A DNA stretch of 45,495 nt. Source: a virus. Under the pieces are notes generated by a model that ran no database searches, was not told the origin of the DNA, and saw only the letters and a program-made list of their open reading frames with translations. The DNA is taken from the IMG/VR virus record IMGVR_UViG_3300029826_000007, positions 1-45,495 of that record; one strand, written 5' to 3'. The translations under genes and the position numbers were made by a program. This document shows positions 26,467-34,237 of the stretch, piece after piece; positions within the stretch are counted from its first letter, which is position 1, and each line of letters opens with the position of its first letter.

Positions 26467-28353
26467 CTATAGATACTCTTTTAGAAACATGTTATCAATT
26501 ACCCACATTATGTCTTCATCTTCATAATTTTCTTGTACTCTCTTTAATTTGTAAGACAGTGGGAATGGCATCTCATACTCCTCTTCTTTAATTCTATGTT
26601 CAGAATACTCAGCAAGTTGCTCTACCGGGACCTCAGCTAGTAATCCAACAATACCAGTTATTATTTCATTCTTTGGTTTGTTCTCATCTTCTGGCTCTGG
26701 CTCCTCATCATCTTGGTTTGCACCAATGATAGCAACTCTACTTCTTTTACCACGGGCTACATCCATTGCAACTTTTAAATATGACCAAGCATGTGCTAAG
26801 TGGTCCGGTCTTAGGTGTCTCCAAACAGCTACTTCAACGGTACCCTGTCTTTGTTTTCTTACTTCAACATCACGTTTGATTGCTGTTAAGTGATCAATTA
26901 CTAATTCAATATCTGGGTGCAGTGCAGTAGCATCTCCAGGCAAACCCCACATGCTTTTATGAATCTCATCCATCATAGCATCAAAGGCTGCTGTTCTATT
27001 TATGGTAACAGTTGTAACAATATTTTTCAAGGCTTTCTCATGAAGACCTTTTTTAGCTACAAATACTTCCCGTTGTTCTGAATAGTCTGCTACCAGTACT
27101 CTTCCTGGAAATCTCCTAACCATTTTAATAGCTTCGTGCCTATTTGGATTACCATCTATTACGGCTTTCTTAACTTTATATAAGTCCATTAGTTGTGCTA
27201 CTCGATCAAAACCTTTTTCTAGTGGTACCAATTCTACATGTACTATTTTTCTAAATGTTGAGTGTGGCTCTATTTTTCCAACCAGGACTTGCAATTCATT
27301 ACCCTGGTCAACACCCATATAATACCCGGACTCACCATCTCTTATGGTTTCAAATGGGAACGGCTCCAGGAAACAGTTACTTAATATATCATCACGTGTC
27401 AGGCTACCACCCCCTAATTCGTATGGCTTACCTAAACGTTTTCTATAGAATTCCATGGTAGTGGTAAGGGGGTCTCTGAAAACTTTGTATAACTCCACAG
27501 GATTATGTGTTAGCATCTGATGGATATGGTACCCTGGGTTATCCGTAACATCTGGATTCTTTGGTACCCATCTACCTTTTTGTATTTGTTCAGCAGATAA
27601 ACGTGCATCACAATACATACATCCATAGTAGACATCGGTTGGTTTATTAGCTGGACCATTAACATGTAATGTTTTTTCCCAGTCTAACTCTTGTTCCTTT
27701 CCACATTTTTCACACTTAACCAGCCACTCCCTCTGATCTGTTTCTAAATAGAGTGCATGGATTCCATAGTTAGAAAGTGTTGGTGTGGATAAATAAGTTT
27801 GTAGTTTCCAGACAGAAGCATCCATACGGTTCTGAGCCATGCCCATAAAATTTATATCGGATAGATCAACTTCGTCAACATATAAGGCATCAGCCGGGAG
27901 CATACGTGGCTCAACAGATAACTCCATGAAATACAAAAAAGAATCACCAATTCTTTTAGCATGTACACTATCTGGCTCTGCACCTTTCAGCTTAGCTAGA
28001 TAGGGAGAAGCTTTAATCATTGGGTCAACTCTTGTTGTTACCATGTCGGTAACGTCCTGCTGTCTTGGTAAGGTATAGAAAATACGGACGTCCCAATTAG
28101 AAGCAAAGTGAAACATCTTAGTCAGGCTGAGAGTGCTTATCCCAGCCTGAGTAGATTTCATTATGGACATTTTCCTTGGTGTGCCTACTGGATACTTTTC
28201 TATTTCCCATGGATTAACTTGTGCATATGGCTCAATAATCCATTGTCTTCCAGCGACATCCCACTCTCTTTTTTGTCCCAGGTCAAGGTAGATTATACCA
28301 AATGACAGGGGGTCTCTTAAAGTTAAACTTTGAATTTCCTCTGGTTTTATCAT
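26467..28353 (-). CDS. terL: terminase large subunit
   Basis: About 628 residues from the ATG at 28353, chosen over a GTG two codons earlier because GGTGGAG is well spaced. An ATPase core shows MKSTQAGIST (variant Walker A, Lys at the front) and ALYVDEVDLSDI (Walker B with the catalytic Glu). Then comes a zinc-binding insert (CEKCGKEQELDW and YYGCMYCDARLS), and a nuclease part with YYMGVDQGNELQVLV and VIDGNPNRHEAI. The Cys-rich insert and layout resemble GpA-type terminases. The protein pumps DNA into the prohead and cuts the concatemer. A late-motif copy lies 17 bases upstream. Confidence 0.93.
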   Translation of the reverse strand: MIKPEEIQSLTLRDPLSFGIIYLDLGQKREWDVAGRQWIIEPYAQVNPWEIEKYPVGTPRKMSIMKSTQAGISTLSLTKMFHFASNWDVRIFYTLPRQQDVTDMVTTRVDPMIKASPYLAKLKGAEPDSVHAKRIGDSFLYFMELSVEPRMLPADALYVDEVDLSDINFMGMAQNRMDASVWKLQTYLSTPTLSNYGIHALYLETDQREWLVKCEKCGKEQELDWEKTLHVNGPANKPTDVYYGCMYCDARLSAEQIQKGRWVPKNPDVTDNPGYHIHQMLTHNPVELYKVFRDPLTTTMEFYRKRLGKPYELGGGSLTRDDILSNCFLEPFPFETIRDGESGYYMGVDQGNELQVLVGKIEPHSTFRKIVHVELVPLEKGFDRVAQLMDLYKVKKAVIDGNPNRHEAIKMVRRFPGRVLVADYSEQREVFVAKKGLHEKALKNIVTTVTINRTAAFDAMMDEIHKSMWGLPGDATALHPDIELVIDHLTAIKRDVEVRKQRQGTVEVAVWRHLRPDHLAHAWSYLKVAMDVARGKRSRVAIIGANQDDEEPEPEDENKPKNEIITGIVGLLAEVPVEQLAEYSEHRIKEEEYEMPFPLSYKLKRVQENYEDEDIMWVIDNMFLKEYL

Positions 28354-28369
28354 GCTCACACTCCACCTA

Positions 28370-28394
28370 CTACAATCGCATTCAAAGCAAAAAG
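28370..28394 (-). promoter_or_regulatory. late-type two-block motif, copy 6 (one mismatch)
   Basis: Minus strand: CTTTTT, ten bases, CGATTGTAG, in the 42-base gap between the terminase genes and directly upstream of terL. Confidence 0.55.
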
Positions 28395-28395
28395 G

Positions 28396-29214
28396 TTAGG
28401 TTTCGTTTGCAATTGCTCTTACACTTCCCTCATCAAGAAGGTAGACCATCTCATATTCAGATACTTGGAGATGGTGACCAGTTAATAAATGTTTTGAAAG
28501 GCTCTTATATCTCTTTCCACACATATGGCATTGGATACCATCATCATTTACATCAAACTTACCCAACTCACCAAATGGGGGGTTACCCTCCTCATCTAAT
28601 TCAGGTATATTAATTTCAGATCGTGAGTCTATTATTCTAACGATACCCTCTATTGGCTCATCTTCTGCATTCTCTCTTTGATTAGCCAGTTGTTGTGAGA
28701 TGTAATCCAAAGCTTGTTGGTTGCCATTAAGAACGGTTTGTCCTAATTCATGTGTAACACTTATATCAATTTTTTGACCAGCAAGAAGTCCCATAATATA
28801 CCTGGATTGTGCAGCGACAACGGCTGCTACCCTAGTATTAACATCTTTGTCATTCAAGTCTATGTCCAGGATATCCATTGATCTCTGTGCTGCTTTTAGG
28901 AATTGTTGTTCAATAACTCCCATCCTCCACTTTATTAAGGTATCACGTTTAGTAGCCAGCACCTGGGCAATTATAGGATAGCGTGATATCCAGTTTCTAA
29001 TCGTCTGTGTTGTGGTTCCTACTTTCTTAGCTGCCTCATACATAGGATACCCGGCTAATAAGTATTCTGTAACCTTCACAACATCTTCTGGAAGGTCCTC
29101 CCCAGATAGTTGCTCAACTAAATCATCTATGATACTGTTCCAGCTTGCATCGTCTATATTCGGGACGTTTGCTAAATCTTTATTCTGAGGCTTTTTTTCG
29201 TCTGACTTTGCCAT
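28396..29214 (-). CDS. terS: terminase small subunit-like protein with C-terminal zinc finger
   Basis: 272 residues. A helix-turn-helix at about 55-85 (YPMYEAAKKVGTTTQTIRNW) precedes helices (RWRMGVIEQQFLKAAQRSMD, VAAVVAAQSRYIMGLLAGQK), as in small terminases that recognise the packaging site. The last ~45 residues add CHMCGKRYKSLSKHLLTGHH and VSEYEMVYLL, which match the ROS/MucR-type C2H2 zinc finger found in bacterial regulators. The pair could bind two DNA elements at once. Position immediately upstream of terL supports the packaging role. Confidence 0.8.
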   Translation of the reverse strand: MAKSDEKKPQNKDLANVPNIDDASWNSIIDDLVEQLSGEDLPEDVVKVTEYLLAGYPMYEAAKKVGTTTQTIRNWISRYPIIAQVLATKRDTLIKWRMGVIEQQFLKAAQRSMDILDIDLNDKDVNTRVAAVVAAQSRYIMGLLAGQKIDISVTHELGQTVLNGNQQALDYISQQLANQRENAEDEPIEGIVRIIDSRSEINIPELDEEGNPPFGELGKFDVNDDGIQCHMCGKRYKSLSKHLLTGHHLQVSEYEMVYLLDEGSVRAIANET

Positions 29215-29458
29215 TATGTAAACCTTTCCTGTAACTTATATAATCATAATCATCTGGTGCTGTCGTGCCATCTAATTCAACTTCAAATGCAATTATATTC
29301 TTGTCTCTCCTACGCTGTCTTTGTGTGTCCTGCCATAGAAATCTAAGCCATGGCTCCCACTCACTTGATCGATTGCCATAAATTTTTTCGCAGTCAGAAC
29401 ATATAGCAAATGTATAGGTAATCGATTTACCACATACTAAGCATTTGTTACTCATCAT
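29180..29458 (-). CDS. small zinc-binding protein
   Basis: 92 residues (a second ATG is the next codon). CLVCGKSI and CSDCEKIYG form a treble-clef-like Cys pair at residues 6-25. A Trp/Arg-rich segment follows (WEPWLRFLWQDTQRQRRR). Its 3' end overlaps the terminase small subunit start by 35 bases. Function unknown; the basic segment could contact nucleic acid. Confidence 0.7.
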   Translation of the reverse strand: MMSNKCLVCGKSITYTFAICSDCEKIYGNRSSEWEPWLRFLWQDTQRQRRRDKNIIAFEVELDGTTAPDDYDYISYRKGLHNGKVRRKKASE

Positions 29459-29705
29459 TTCGTATCTCCCCTAGACTTTCTAAATCTTTCTGTATTTCTC
29501 TTAACCTTTTCTTAGCCCTCCGATTAAGGTAGCCTGTACCTTGTTTTGTCCGTCCGATGATTTTACCTACTTCAAGTTGTGTAAATCCATGGGCTCTTAA
29601 TAGAATCACAACTTTGTAGTTTTCTGGGAGTCTACTTATTGCCTCCTCAAGAAACATCTTTTGGAATATCGCCGATTCTTCTTCTTTGTTAATAAGATCA
29701 TTCAT
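29448..29705 (-). CDS. sigma-70 region 4-like DNA-binding protein
   Basis: 85 residues. After a short acidic start it reads RLPENYKVVILLRAHGFTQL then EVGKIIGRTKQGTGYLNRRA and ends KKRLREIQKDLESL, the layout of sigma factor region 4 with its helix-turn-helix. Stand-alone proteins of this type just upstream of terminase genes (ArpU, RinA and sigma-like groups) are known activators of late phage transcription. Here it is the first gene of the leftward operon, followed by the packaging genes. I infer that it may help transcription from the repeated late motif; nothing in the sequence proves this. Confidence 0.8.
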   Translation of the reverse strand: MNDLINKEEESAIFQKMFLEEAISRLPENYKVVILLRAHGFTQLEVGKIIGRTKQGTGYLNRRAKKRLREIQKDLESLGEIRNDE

Positions 29706-29714
29706 ATTCTCTCC

Positions 29715-29760
29715 CGATAATCTTAGATTATATCATATAATATGTGCAAAATCAAGCAAG
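29715..29760 (-). promoter_or_regulatory. leftward promoter of the late-side operon
   Basis: Minus strand: TTGCTT within the right part of the inverted-repeat arm at 29748-29760, then 16 bases to TATGAT, or alternatively an extended TGATATAAT box a few bases on. It reads toward the sigma-like gene. Confidence 0.6.
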
Positions 29761-29790
29761 TGGTAGGTGAATTTTCTCTTGCTTGATTTT
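29748..29790. promoter_or_regulatory. perfect 13-bp inverted repeat between divergent promoters (operator candidate)
   Basis: AAAATCAAGCAAG at 29748-29760 and CTTGCTTGATTTT at 29778-29790 are exact inverted copies 17 bases apart. Each arm contains the TTGCTT -35 box of the promoter facing outward on its own side. A dimeric protein binding here could control both operons at once. Confidence 0.75.
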
Positions 29791-29807
29791 ATAAAAAGTG
29801 ATATACT
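29779..29807 (+). promoter_or_regulatory. rightward promoter for ssb operon
   Basis: TTGCTT (29779-29784), 17 bases, TATACT (29802-29807), with start expected near 29814 and an AGGAGG ribosome site before the ssb ATG at 29847. Confidence 0.75.
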
Positions 29808-29846
29808 TAATCACAAGTAGTGTAAAAATAAACAGGAGGTTTATTA

Positions 29847-30296
29847 ATGAATGCTTTAAATAATAGTTGTAGGTTTAAGGGTAATGTTGGGAAGGACCCG
29901 GAGATTCGGTACTCCCCCAGCGGAAGCCCAGTCGTTTCAATCAGTTTAGCAGTAAATAAGTTTGTCTATGACAGCAAGGAAAAGAAAACAAAACGTGGGG
30001 GTACACAATGGATACGCCTTACAGCTTTTGGTGCCCTTGGTGAACACATGGCACAACTTGTTACCAAAGGTGCAACCATCATGGTTGACACGGAATACTC
30101 AACAAAGGAGTATATCGATAAGAATAAAGTAAAACGGATATCACATGACTTCATTGTCCGTGAATTTGAAATGGTTAAATTCGGGGCAGGATACAAAGGT
30201 GGAGAGGGTGATAACCAAGTTGAAGATGCTGCAGGTGAGTCAGAGGATGACTCTTATGATGACACAGAATATGTGGATGAGGAAGAACCATTCTAA
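29847..30296 (+). CDS. ssb: single-stranded DNA-binding protein
   Basis: 149 residues. OB-fold pattern: NSCRFKGNVGKDPEIRY, GSPVVSISLAVNKFV, TQWIRLTAFGALGEHMAQLV and KGATIMVDTEYSTKEY. The tail is acidic and ends EEEPF, the partner-binding tip found in bacterial SSBs. It would coat single-stranded DNA and recruit replication proteins. First gene of the rightward operon, with AGGAGG ahead of its start; its stop abuts the next ATG. Confidence 0.95.
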   Translation: MNALNNSCRFKGNVGKDPEIRYSPSGSPVVSISLAVNKFVYDSKEKKTKRGGTQWIRLTAFGALGEHMAQLVTKGATIMVDTEYSTKEYIDKNKVKRISHDFIVREFEMVKFGAGYKGGEGDNQVEDAAGESEDDSYDDTEYVDEEEPF

Positions 30297-30590
30297 ATGA
30301 AACTAAACCTGGATAGACTTTCTAAGAAGGTTATAGAGCAGGGTCCTTTAGTAACAAACGATGACTCTTATGAGGCTCTCTTTCACCTATCCAGTGCCTA
30401 CAACGCTATAAAAAGGTTGGAGAGTAAGGGGATAGATATTGAATTTAATGGTAAACCCCTTATTCTCCCCTCAATAGAAAGAGCGTTTAGGGAAGTACTT
30501 CACATAAGAAAAGACCTGCCAAATGGAATGTTGGATACAAGCATTATATCAAAGTATGGGAGGCTTTATGAAACAAACAAGAAAAATTAA
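30297..30590 (+). CDS. hypothetical protein after ssb
   Basis: 97 residues: MKLNLDRLSKKVIEQGPLVT, helical, with EALFHLSSAYNAIKRLESKG and ERAFREVLHIRKDLPNGMLD. No family recognised. ATG is immediately after the ssb stop (TAAATG), so translation is coupled. Probably a small helical protein acting with the replication genes. Confidence 0.7.
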   Translation: MKLNLDRLSKKVIEQGPLVTNDDSYEALFHLSSAYNAIKRLESKGIDIEFNGKPLILPSIERAFREVLHIRKDLPNGMLDTSIISKYGRLYETNKKN

Positions 30591-30798
30591 TTTTACATTA
30601 AACACAACGGAGAATAAATCAATAATTGTAGCCACTGTTTCAGTATCGGTGAGTGTACGACCAGACATGGCAGCATATGCTAATAATTTGGGGATTGACC
30701 CAGAAGCACTTTCAAACTTAATAGAGATGAAGCTTGACAACATCATGGCTTCTGTAGCAACATCAGTTAATGAACCGTTAGAGGACACATGGAGTTAA
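30568..30798 (+). CDS. hypothetical 76-residue protein
   Basis: Start set at 30568 because GGGAGG lies five bases upstream; a longer frame from 30523 would only add an overlap with the previous gene. Reads MKQTRKINFTLNTTENKSII with alternating strands (ATVSVSVSVRPDMAAYANNL) and an end helix. No family recognised. The next gene starts inside its end. Confidence 0.65.
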   Translation: MKQTRKINFTLNTTENKSIIVATVSVSVSVRPDMAAYANNLGIDPEALSNLIEMKLDNIMASVATSVNEPLEDTWS

Positions 30799-31292
30799 TC
30801 CACATATGGACTGACGGTGGTGGAAGAAACCCTGGAGTAGGTGGGTGGGCAGCATTTTTAACTGACAATCGAAGAGGAAAAATATTCGGTAGGTTTGAAG
30901 GAAAGACCACAAATAACAGATCAGAAACAAGGGCAGTAATCCTAGGTCTAACAAAGTTAAGAAGACCATCAGAAGTATTAATACATACAGATAGTATGTA
31001 CGTTATTAGAGGAATAAACAAATTAAAAAATGGTGATATGTTAAAAACCAACCAGGACCTGTGGTTCCTTTTAGAGAGTAGGCTGAGTGAGCACCTGGAA
31101 GTTAATGCTGTTCATACGAATGGTCACTCACACGACAAGATGAACAATATAGTTGATAAGGTTGCAGGGTACTGTGCCTCAAATAGGGAATCAGTTAAAA
31201 TCGTTATACCTGATATACATGAATTATTAGCTGTATACAATAACAAAATGAAAATGAGCACCCTACTAAAATGGGGTGATCAATATGAATAA
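30789..31292 (+). CDS. rnhA: ribonuclease H
   Basis: 167 residues. RNase HI pattern: WTDGG with Asp9, NNRSETRAV with Glu46, HTDS with Asp68, NGHSHDK with His113 and NNIVDKVA with Asp123, so the full catalytic set is present. It cuts RNA in RNA-DNA hybrids, most likely removing primers during phage DNA replication. Overlaps the previous and following genes by a few bases. Confidence 0.92.
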   Translation: MELIHIWTDGGGRNPGVGGWAAFLTDNRRGKIFGRFEGKTTNNRSETRAVILGLTKLRRPSEVLIHTDSMYVIRGINKLKNGDMLKTNQDLWFLLESRLSEHLEVNAVHTNGHSHDKMNNIVDKVAGYCASNRESVKIVIPDIHELLAVYNNKMKMSTLLKWGDQYE

Positions 31293-31668
31293 GAAAAAAT
31301 GGACACCCTCTGATAAGAAGAAGCAATATAAGAAACTTCATAAAGAAGAAGAGAAGCAGGAAAAGGAAGCATTAAGAAATTATAGGCATGTGCAGTCAGC
31401 ACTTGCTATTGAAAGAGATGATAACGTATGCGTATTCTGTTACTTCCAAGGAAGAGGCAGGGTACCTAGAGCAGAGTTACATCACGTATATGGAAGAGGT
31501 AAGGAGCCAGGAGACTTCAGAGAAAACTACCAGAATTTACTGTCTACATGCAAAGCATGTCATCCTCCTCCGATACACCAACCGGGAGCAAGCAAGTCTT
31601 TAAGCTGGGTTGAAGACATCAGAAAATTGGCTAATGAAAAGCCAATAAACAGTTTGTTTTTTAAGTGA
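31285..31668 (+). CDS. HNH endonuclease
   Basis: 127 residues from the ATG at 31285; GGGGTG lies upstream, and a GTG three codons earlier is possible. Very basic N-terminus (Lys-rich, 1-30), then CVFC at 49-52, ELHHVYG with His66-His67, and NYQNLLSTCKACHPP, giving the CxxC, HH, N and CxxCH pattern of a zinc-stabilised HNH nuclease. A free-standing HNH gene among replication genes could be a DNA-processing enzyme or a homing type. Reported packaging-linked HNH proteins usually sit next to terminase, unlike this one. Confidence 0.85.
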   Translation: MNKKKWTPSDKKKQYKKLHKEEEKQEKEALRNYRHVQSALAIERDDNVCVFCYFQGRGRVPRAELHHVYGRGKEPGDFRENYQNLLSTCKACHPPPIHQPGASKSLSWVEDIRKLANEKPINSLFFK

Positions 31669-31697
31669 AAAAGTGTTTGTAGGAATTGAGGAAGTTA

Positions 31698-32018
31698 ATG
31701 GCTGATAAAAGTTGGAAAGCTTGGGAACGGCGTGTGGCAAAATGGTTTCCAGATGGACGCCGAAGAGGAGCAGACTTTAGGGGTGACCACTCGGGTAAAT
31801 CCGATGTGATTAGCGATGGGTGGTCTATCGAAGTAAAGCTACTGGGTAGACCAACCTACGGAGGTATGAAGGACGCTGCTAGACAGGCTGAAACAAATAA
31901 AGAACACCCGAGCGACATCCCAGTCGCTATTGTAAAAAAGAAGGGTGACCCAGATAAAGATGCCTTAGTTGTTATGCGGTTGGAATCATTCTCCGAATAC
32001 TTTATTAACAGAAAGTAA
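31698..32018 (+). CDS. PD-(D/E)XK-like nuclease (Holliday-resolvase or VRR type)
   Basis: 106 residues from the ATG at 31698; GAGGAAG precedes it. Contains RRGADFRGDHSGKSDVISDG and WSIEVKLLGRPTYGGMKDAA: an Asp in 'KSDVI' followed by E-V-K gives the D...(E)xK core of this nuclease fold, and AARQAE suits the VRR-Nuc/resolvase helix. It may cut branched DNA or act in recombination. An intrinsic terminator follows 23 bases after its stop, closing the ssb operon. Confidence 0.7.
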   Translation: MADKSWKAWERRVAKWFPDGRRRGADFRGDHSGKSDVISDGWSIEVKLLGRPTYGGMKDAARQAETNKEHPSDIPVAIVKKKGDPDKDALVVMRLESFSEYFINRK

Positions 32019-32040
32019 CAGTATTTATTACAACTTAATA

Positions 32041-32074
32041 AAAGATACGGGTCTAGCAATGACCCGTTTCTTTG
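32041..32074 (+). terminator. intrinsic terminator of the ssb operon
   Basis: ACGGGTC (32047-32053), loop TAGCAAT, GACCCGT (32061-32067), then TTCTTTG. Seven perfect pairs with a T-rich tail. Confidence 0.85.
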
Positions 32075-32100
32075 TCTATATATGTACATTGGAGGTAAAA

Positions 32101-34014
32101 ATGGAAAGTAATTGGTTTGTGGATGAGTTTTCGGAGAGAATTTGGGAACAGAAGTATAAGGGTGATACAAATTCTATAGAAGAATTTTTTGAGAGATTGG
32201 CAAAGTTAGTAGCAAGAGGTGATGAGGCACTAGCAAAGAAGTTTTATAAATTAATGTATGAAAAGAAATTTATTCCTGGGGGAAGAATACTAACTTACGG
32301 AGGAAGACCAGAGGCTCATGTCTCTCTAATGAATTGCACCACACACCAAATAGAAAAAGACAGTCTTGAAAGTATATCGGAAACTGCTTATGTTCTTATG
32401 AGGGCTTCTAGCCGTGGTCAAGGTATTGGTGTTGACATTAGTAAACTGAGACCAAAAGAGGCACCAGTAAACAACGCAGCAAAAACAAGTACTGGGTCCA
32501 TATCATTTATGGAAATGTTAAATAGTATTGGCAGCACAATCGGGCAAGAAGGTAGACGTGCTGCTATTTTATTTTCTCTTGACATAACCCATCCAGATAT
32601 CTTTCGTAATGGAAGTAAAGATCAACCATGTCCGAGATGTGAACAGGCTGGGTGTGACTATTGTAATAACACAGGGTATCTACCTTATGACTTTTTGCAT
32701 GTAAAGAAAATATCAGGTAAGGTGGAGAATGCCAACATATCTATTAAATTATCAGATGAGTTTCTAAATGCTGTTGTCGCTGACAAACCGTGGCTTATGG
32801 AATTCACCGGAAACTCTAGCAGAGGAATAATTAAAGAAACCCGTGAGGTCATGGCACGTGATCTGTTTATGACTTTAGCTAAGTCTGCACATGAGTCAGC
32901 AGAACCAGGAATACTTTACTGGGATACAGCCAAACGAATGTCAAACTCTGACGTACATGGATACCCAATCGTGGGGGTTAATGCCTGTTCAGAAGAGAAC
33001 CTGGACCAGGATGGTGTTTGCGATCTAGGCTCGATAAACTTTGTAGCTTACGTAAGAAATCCTTTCAGTGCTCATGCCTATTTCGATATGGAATCATTTG
33101 TGGAAGACATTAAAACTGCTGTTACATTTTTGGATAATGTTATTGATATAGAATTAGAAAGAGGGTATTACATCAGTGAAAAACAAAAACAATCCCTAGA
33201 ACAAATAAGACGAATAGGACTTGGCGTGATGGGCACAGCAGATATGCTTGCTATGCTTGGATATATTTATGGTTCTGAAGAATCTATTGAGTACTTGCGT
33301 AAAATAGCTAAAGCGTTCAGAGACGCAAGTTACAAGGCATCTAATGATCTTGCTATTGAAAAAGGTCCTGCTCCAATATGGCTAATCCGCAAAGAGGAAA
33401 GAGAACAATTGGTTAGAAAAGCATTCTATGCTACTCTCGATCAAGAGATGAAATCTAAAATAGTTGAACATGGTCTAAGAAATGTAACAATAATGAGTAT
33501 TGCACCAACAGGAACAATAAGTAATTTAATTGGTGTATCCTCTGGAATAGAACCAATCTTTGCTCATAGTTACACAAGGATGACTCGGATACATGGTTAT
33601 GATGAATATATAAATTATGTTCACCCAGGTGTACAAATGAGTAGAGTGGCAGGACTACCAGACGAAATATACCCAACAGCTTATGAGGTAACACCAACAC
33701 AACACCTAGAAGTACACGGAGTGTTTCAAAGATACGTGGATGCAAGCATCTCAAAAACTTTAAATTTCCCAAAGACATCCAGTATTCAAGATGTTTATGA
33801 TGCTTACTTAATGGCATGGAACCTGGGTATAAAAGGCTTGTCTGTTTATGTAGACGGGTCCAGAGACCTACAGGTATTATTCCAGGAAGATGATGATGAG
33901 GATGAAGAAGAGAGTGGGGAGACGTGCCCGGAGTGTGGCTCACATAACCCACTTATGCACAAAGAAGGATGTATCGAGTGTGCAGTCTGTGGTTGGTCCC
34001 TATGCACTTTGTAA
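32101..34014 (+). CDS. nrdJ: adenosylcobalamin-dependent ribonucleotide reductase (class II)
   Basis: 637 residues, started at 32101 (GGAGG seven bases upstream) rather than at an upstream in-frame ATG. The active site reads NACSE (Asn294, Cys296, Glu298) followed by Cys307 in CDLGSINF, with Cys79 in MNCTTH and the substrate loop IAPTGTISNLIGVSSGIEP. The 11-residue Cys-Cys spacing and RRAAILFSLDITHPDIF fit class II enzymes of the Thermotoga type, which work as one chain with vitamin B12 and need no small subunit; none is encoded nearby. Two Cys knuckles (C177/C180, C185/C188) form a zinc-like insert, and the C-terminus has another Cys-rich ribbon (CPECGSHNP to CAVCGWSLC). It supplies deoxynucleotides for phage replication. 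Confidence 0.9.
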   Translation: MESNWFVDEFSERIWEQKYKGDTNSIEEFFERLAKLVARGDEALAKKFYKLMYEKKFIPGGRILTYGGRPEAHVSLMNCTTHQIEKDSLESISETAYVLMRASSRGQGIGVDISKLRPKEAPVNNAAKTSTGSISFMEMLNSIGSTIGQEGRRAAILFSLDITHPDIFRNGSKDQPCPRCEQAGCDYCNNTGYLPYDFLHVKKISGKVENANISIKLSDEFLNAVVADKPWLMEFTGNSSRGIIKETREVMARDLFMTLAKSAHESAEPGILYWDTAKRMSNSDVHGYPIVGVNACSEENLDQDGVCDLGSINFVAYVRNPFSAHAYFDMESFVEDIKTAVTFLDNVIDIELERGYYISEKQKQSLEQIRRIGLGVMGTADMLAMLGYIYGSEESIEYLRKIAKAFRDASYKASNDLAIEKGPAPIWLIRKEEREQLVRKAFYATLDQEMKSKIVEHGLRNVTIMSIAPTGTISNLIGVSSGIEPIFAHSYTRMTRIHGYDEYINYVHPGVQMSRVAGLPDEIYPTAYEVTPTQHLEVHGVFQRYVDASISKTLNFPKTSSIQDVYDAYLMAWNLGIKGLSVYVDGSRDLQVLFQEDDDEDEEESGETCPECGSHNPLMHKEGCIECAVCGWSLCTL

Positions 34015-34018
34015 AATG

Positions 34019-34027
34019 TGGTATAAT
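34019..34027 (+). promoter_or_regulatory. extended -10 promoter candidate
   Basis: TGGTATAAT (extended -10, TATAAT at 34022-34027), overlapping the end of the nrdJ unit and 18 bases ahead of a small membrane protein gene. No convincing -35 box. The 15 bases at 34018-34032 are repeated exactly at 42181-42195. Confidence 0.5.
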
Positions 34028-34044
34028 TAATTGTGAGGTGAGAC

Positions 34045-34224
34045 ATGGCAACAGTTTCAGTAATACTTATTCCAGTAATAGTGTTTGGAGCATTGTTTTA
34101 TGGTATCCTTATAGGCAGGAGAATTTCTAAGGATAATAGTAACACTGCTAAAATATTAGATAGCCTCCGTGAAGAAGGTTACTATGAATATGAATTTACT
34201 TCTTTTAATTGTGATGATAAGTAA
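34045..34224 (+). CDS. small membrane protein
   Basis: 59 residues, translated by hand: MATVSVILIPVIVFGALFYG then a soluble helical, acidic tail ending NCDDK. One N-terminal transmembrane helix (about 4-24). GAGGTGAG serves as ribosome site. Candidate for a spanin-less lysis accessory or regulatory membrane peptide, but there is no specific evidence. Confidence 0.65.
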   Translation: MATVSVILIPVIVFGALFYGILIGRRISKDNSNTAKILDSLREEGYYEYEFTSFNCDDK

Positions 34225-34237
34225 AGGAGAGTGAGAG

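Noticed and set aside
33455-33952. Minus-strand ORF of 165 residues opposite nrdJ
   Set aside because: It lies opposite conserved catalytic regions of the reductase and has a His/Leu-rich composition typical of antisense frames.
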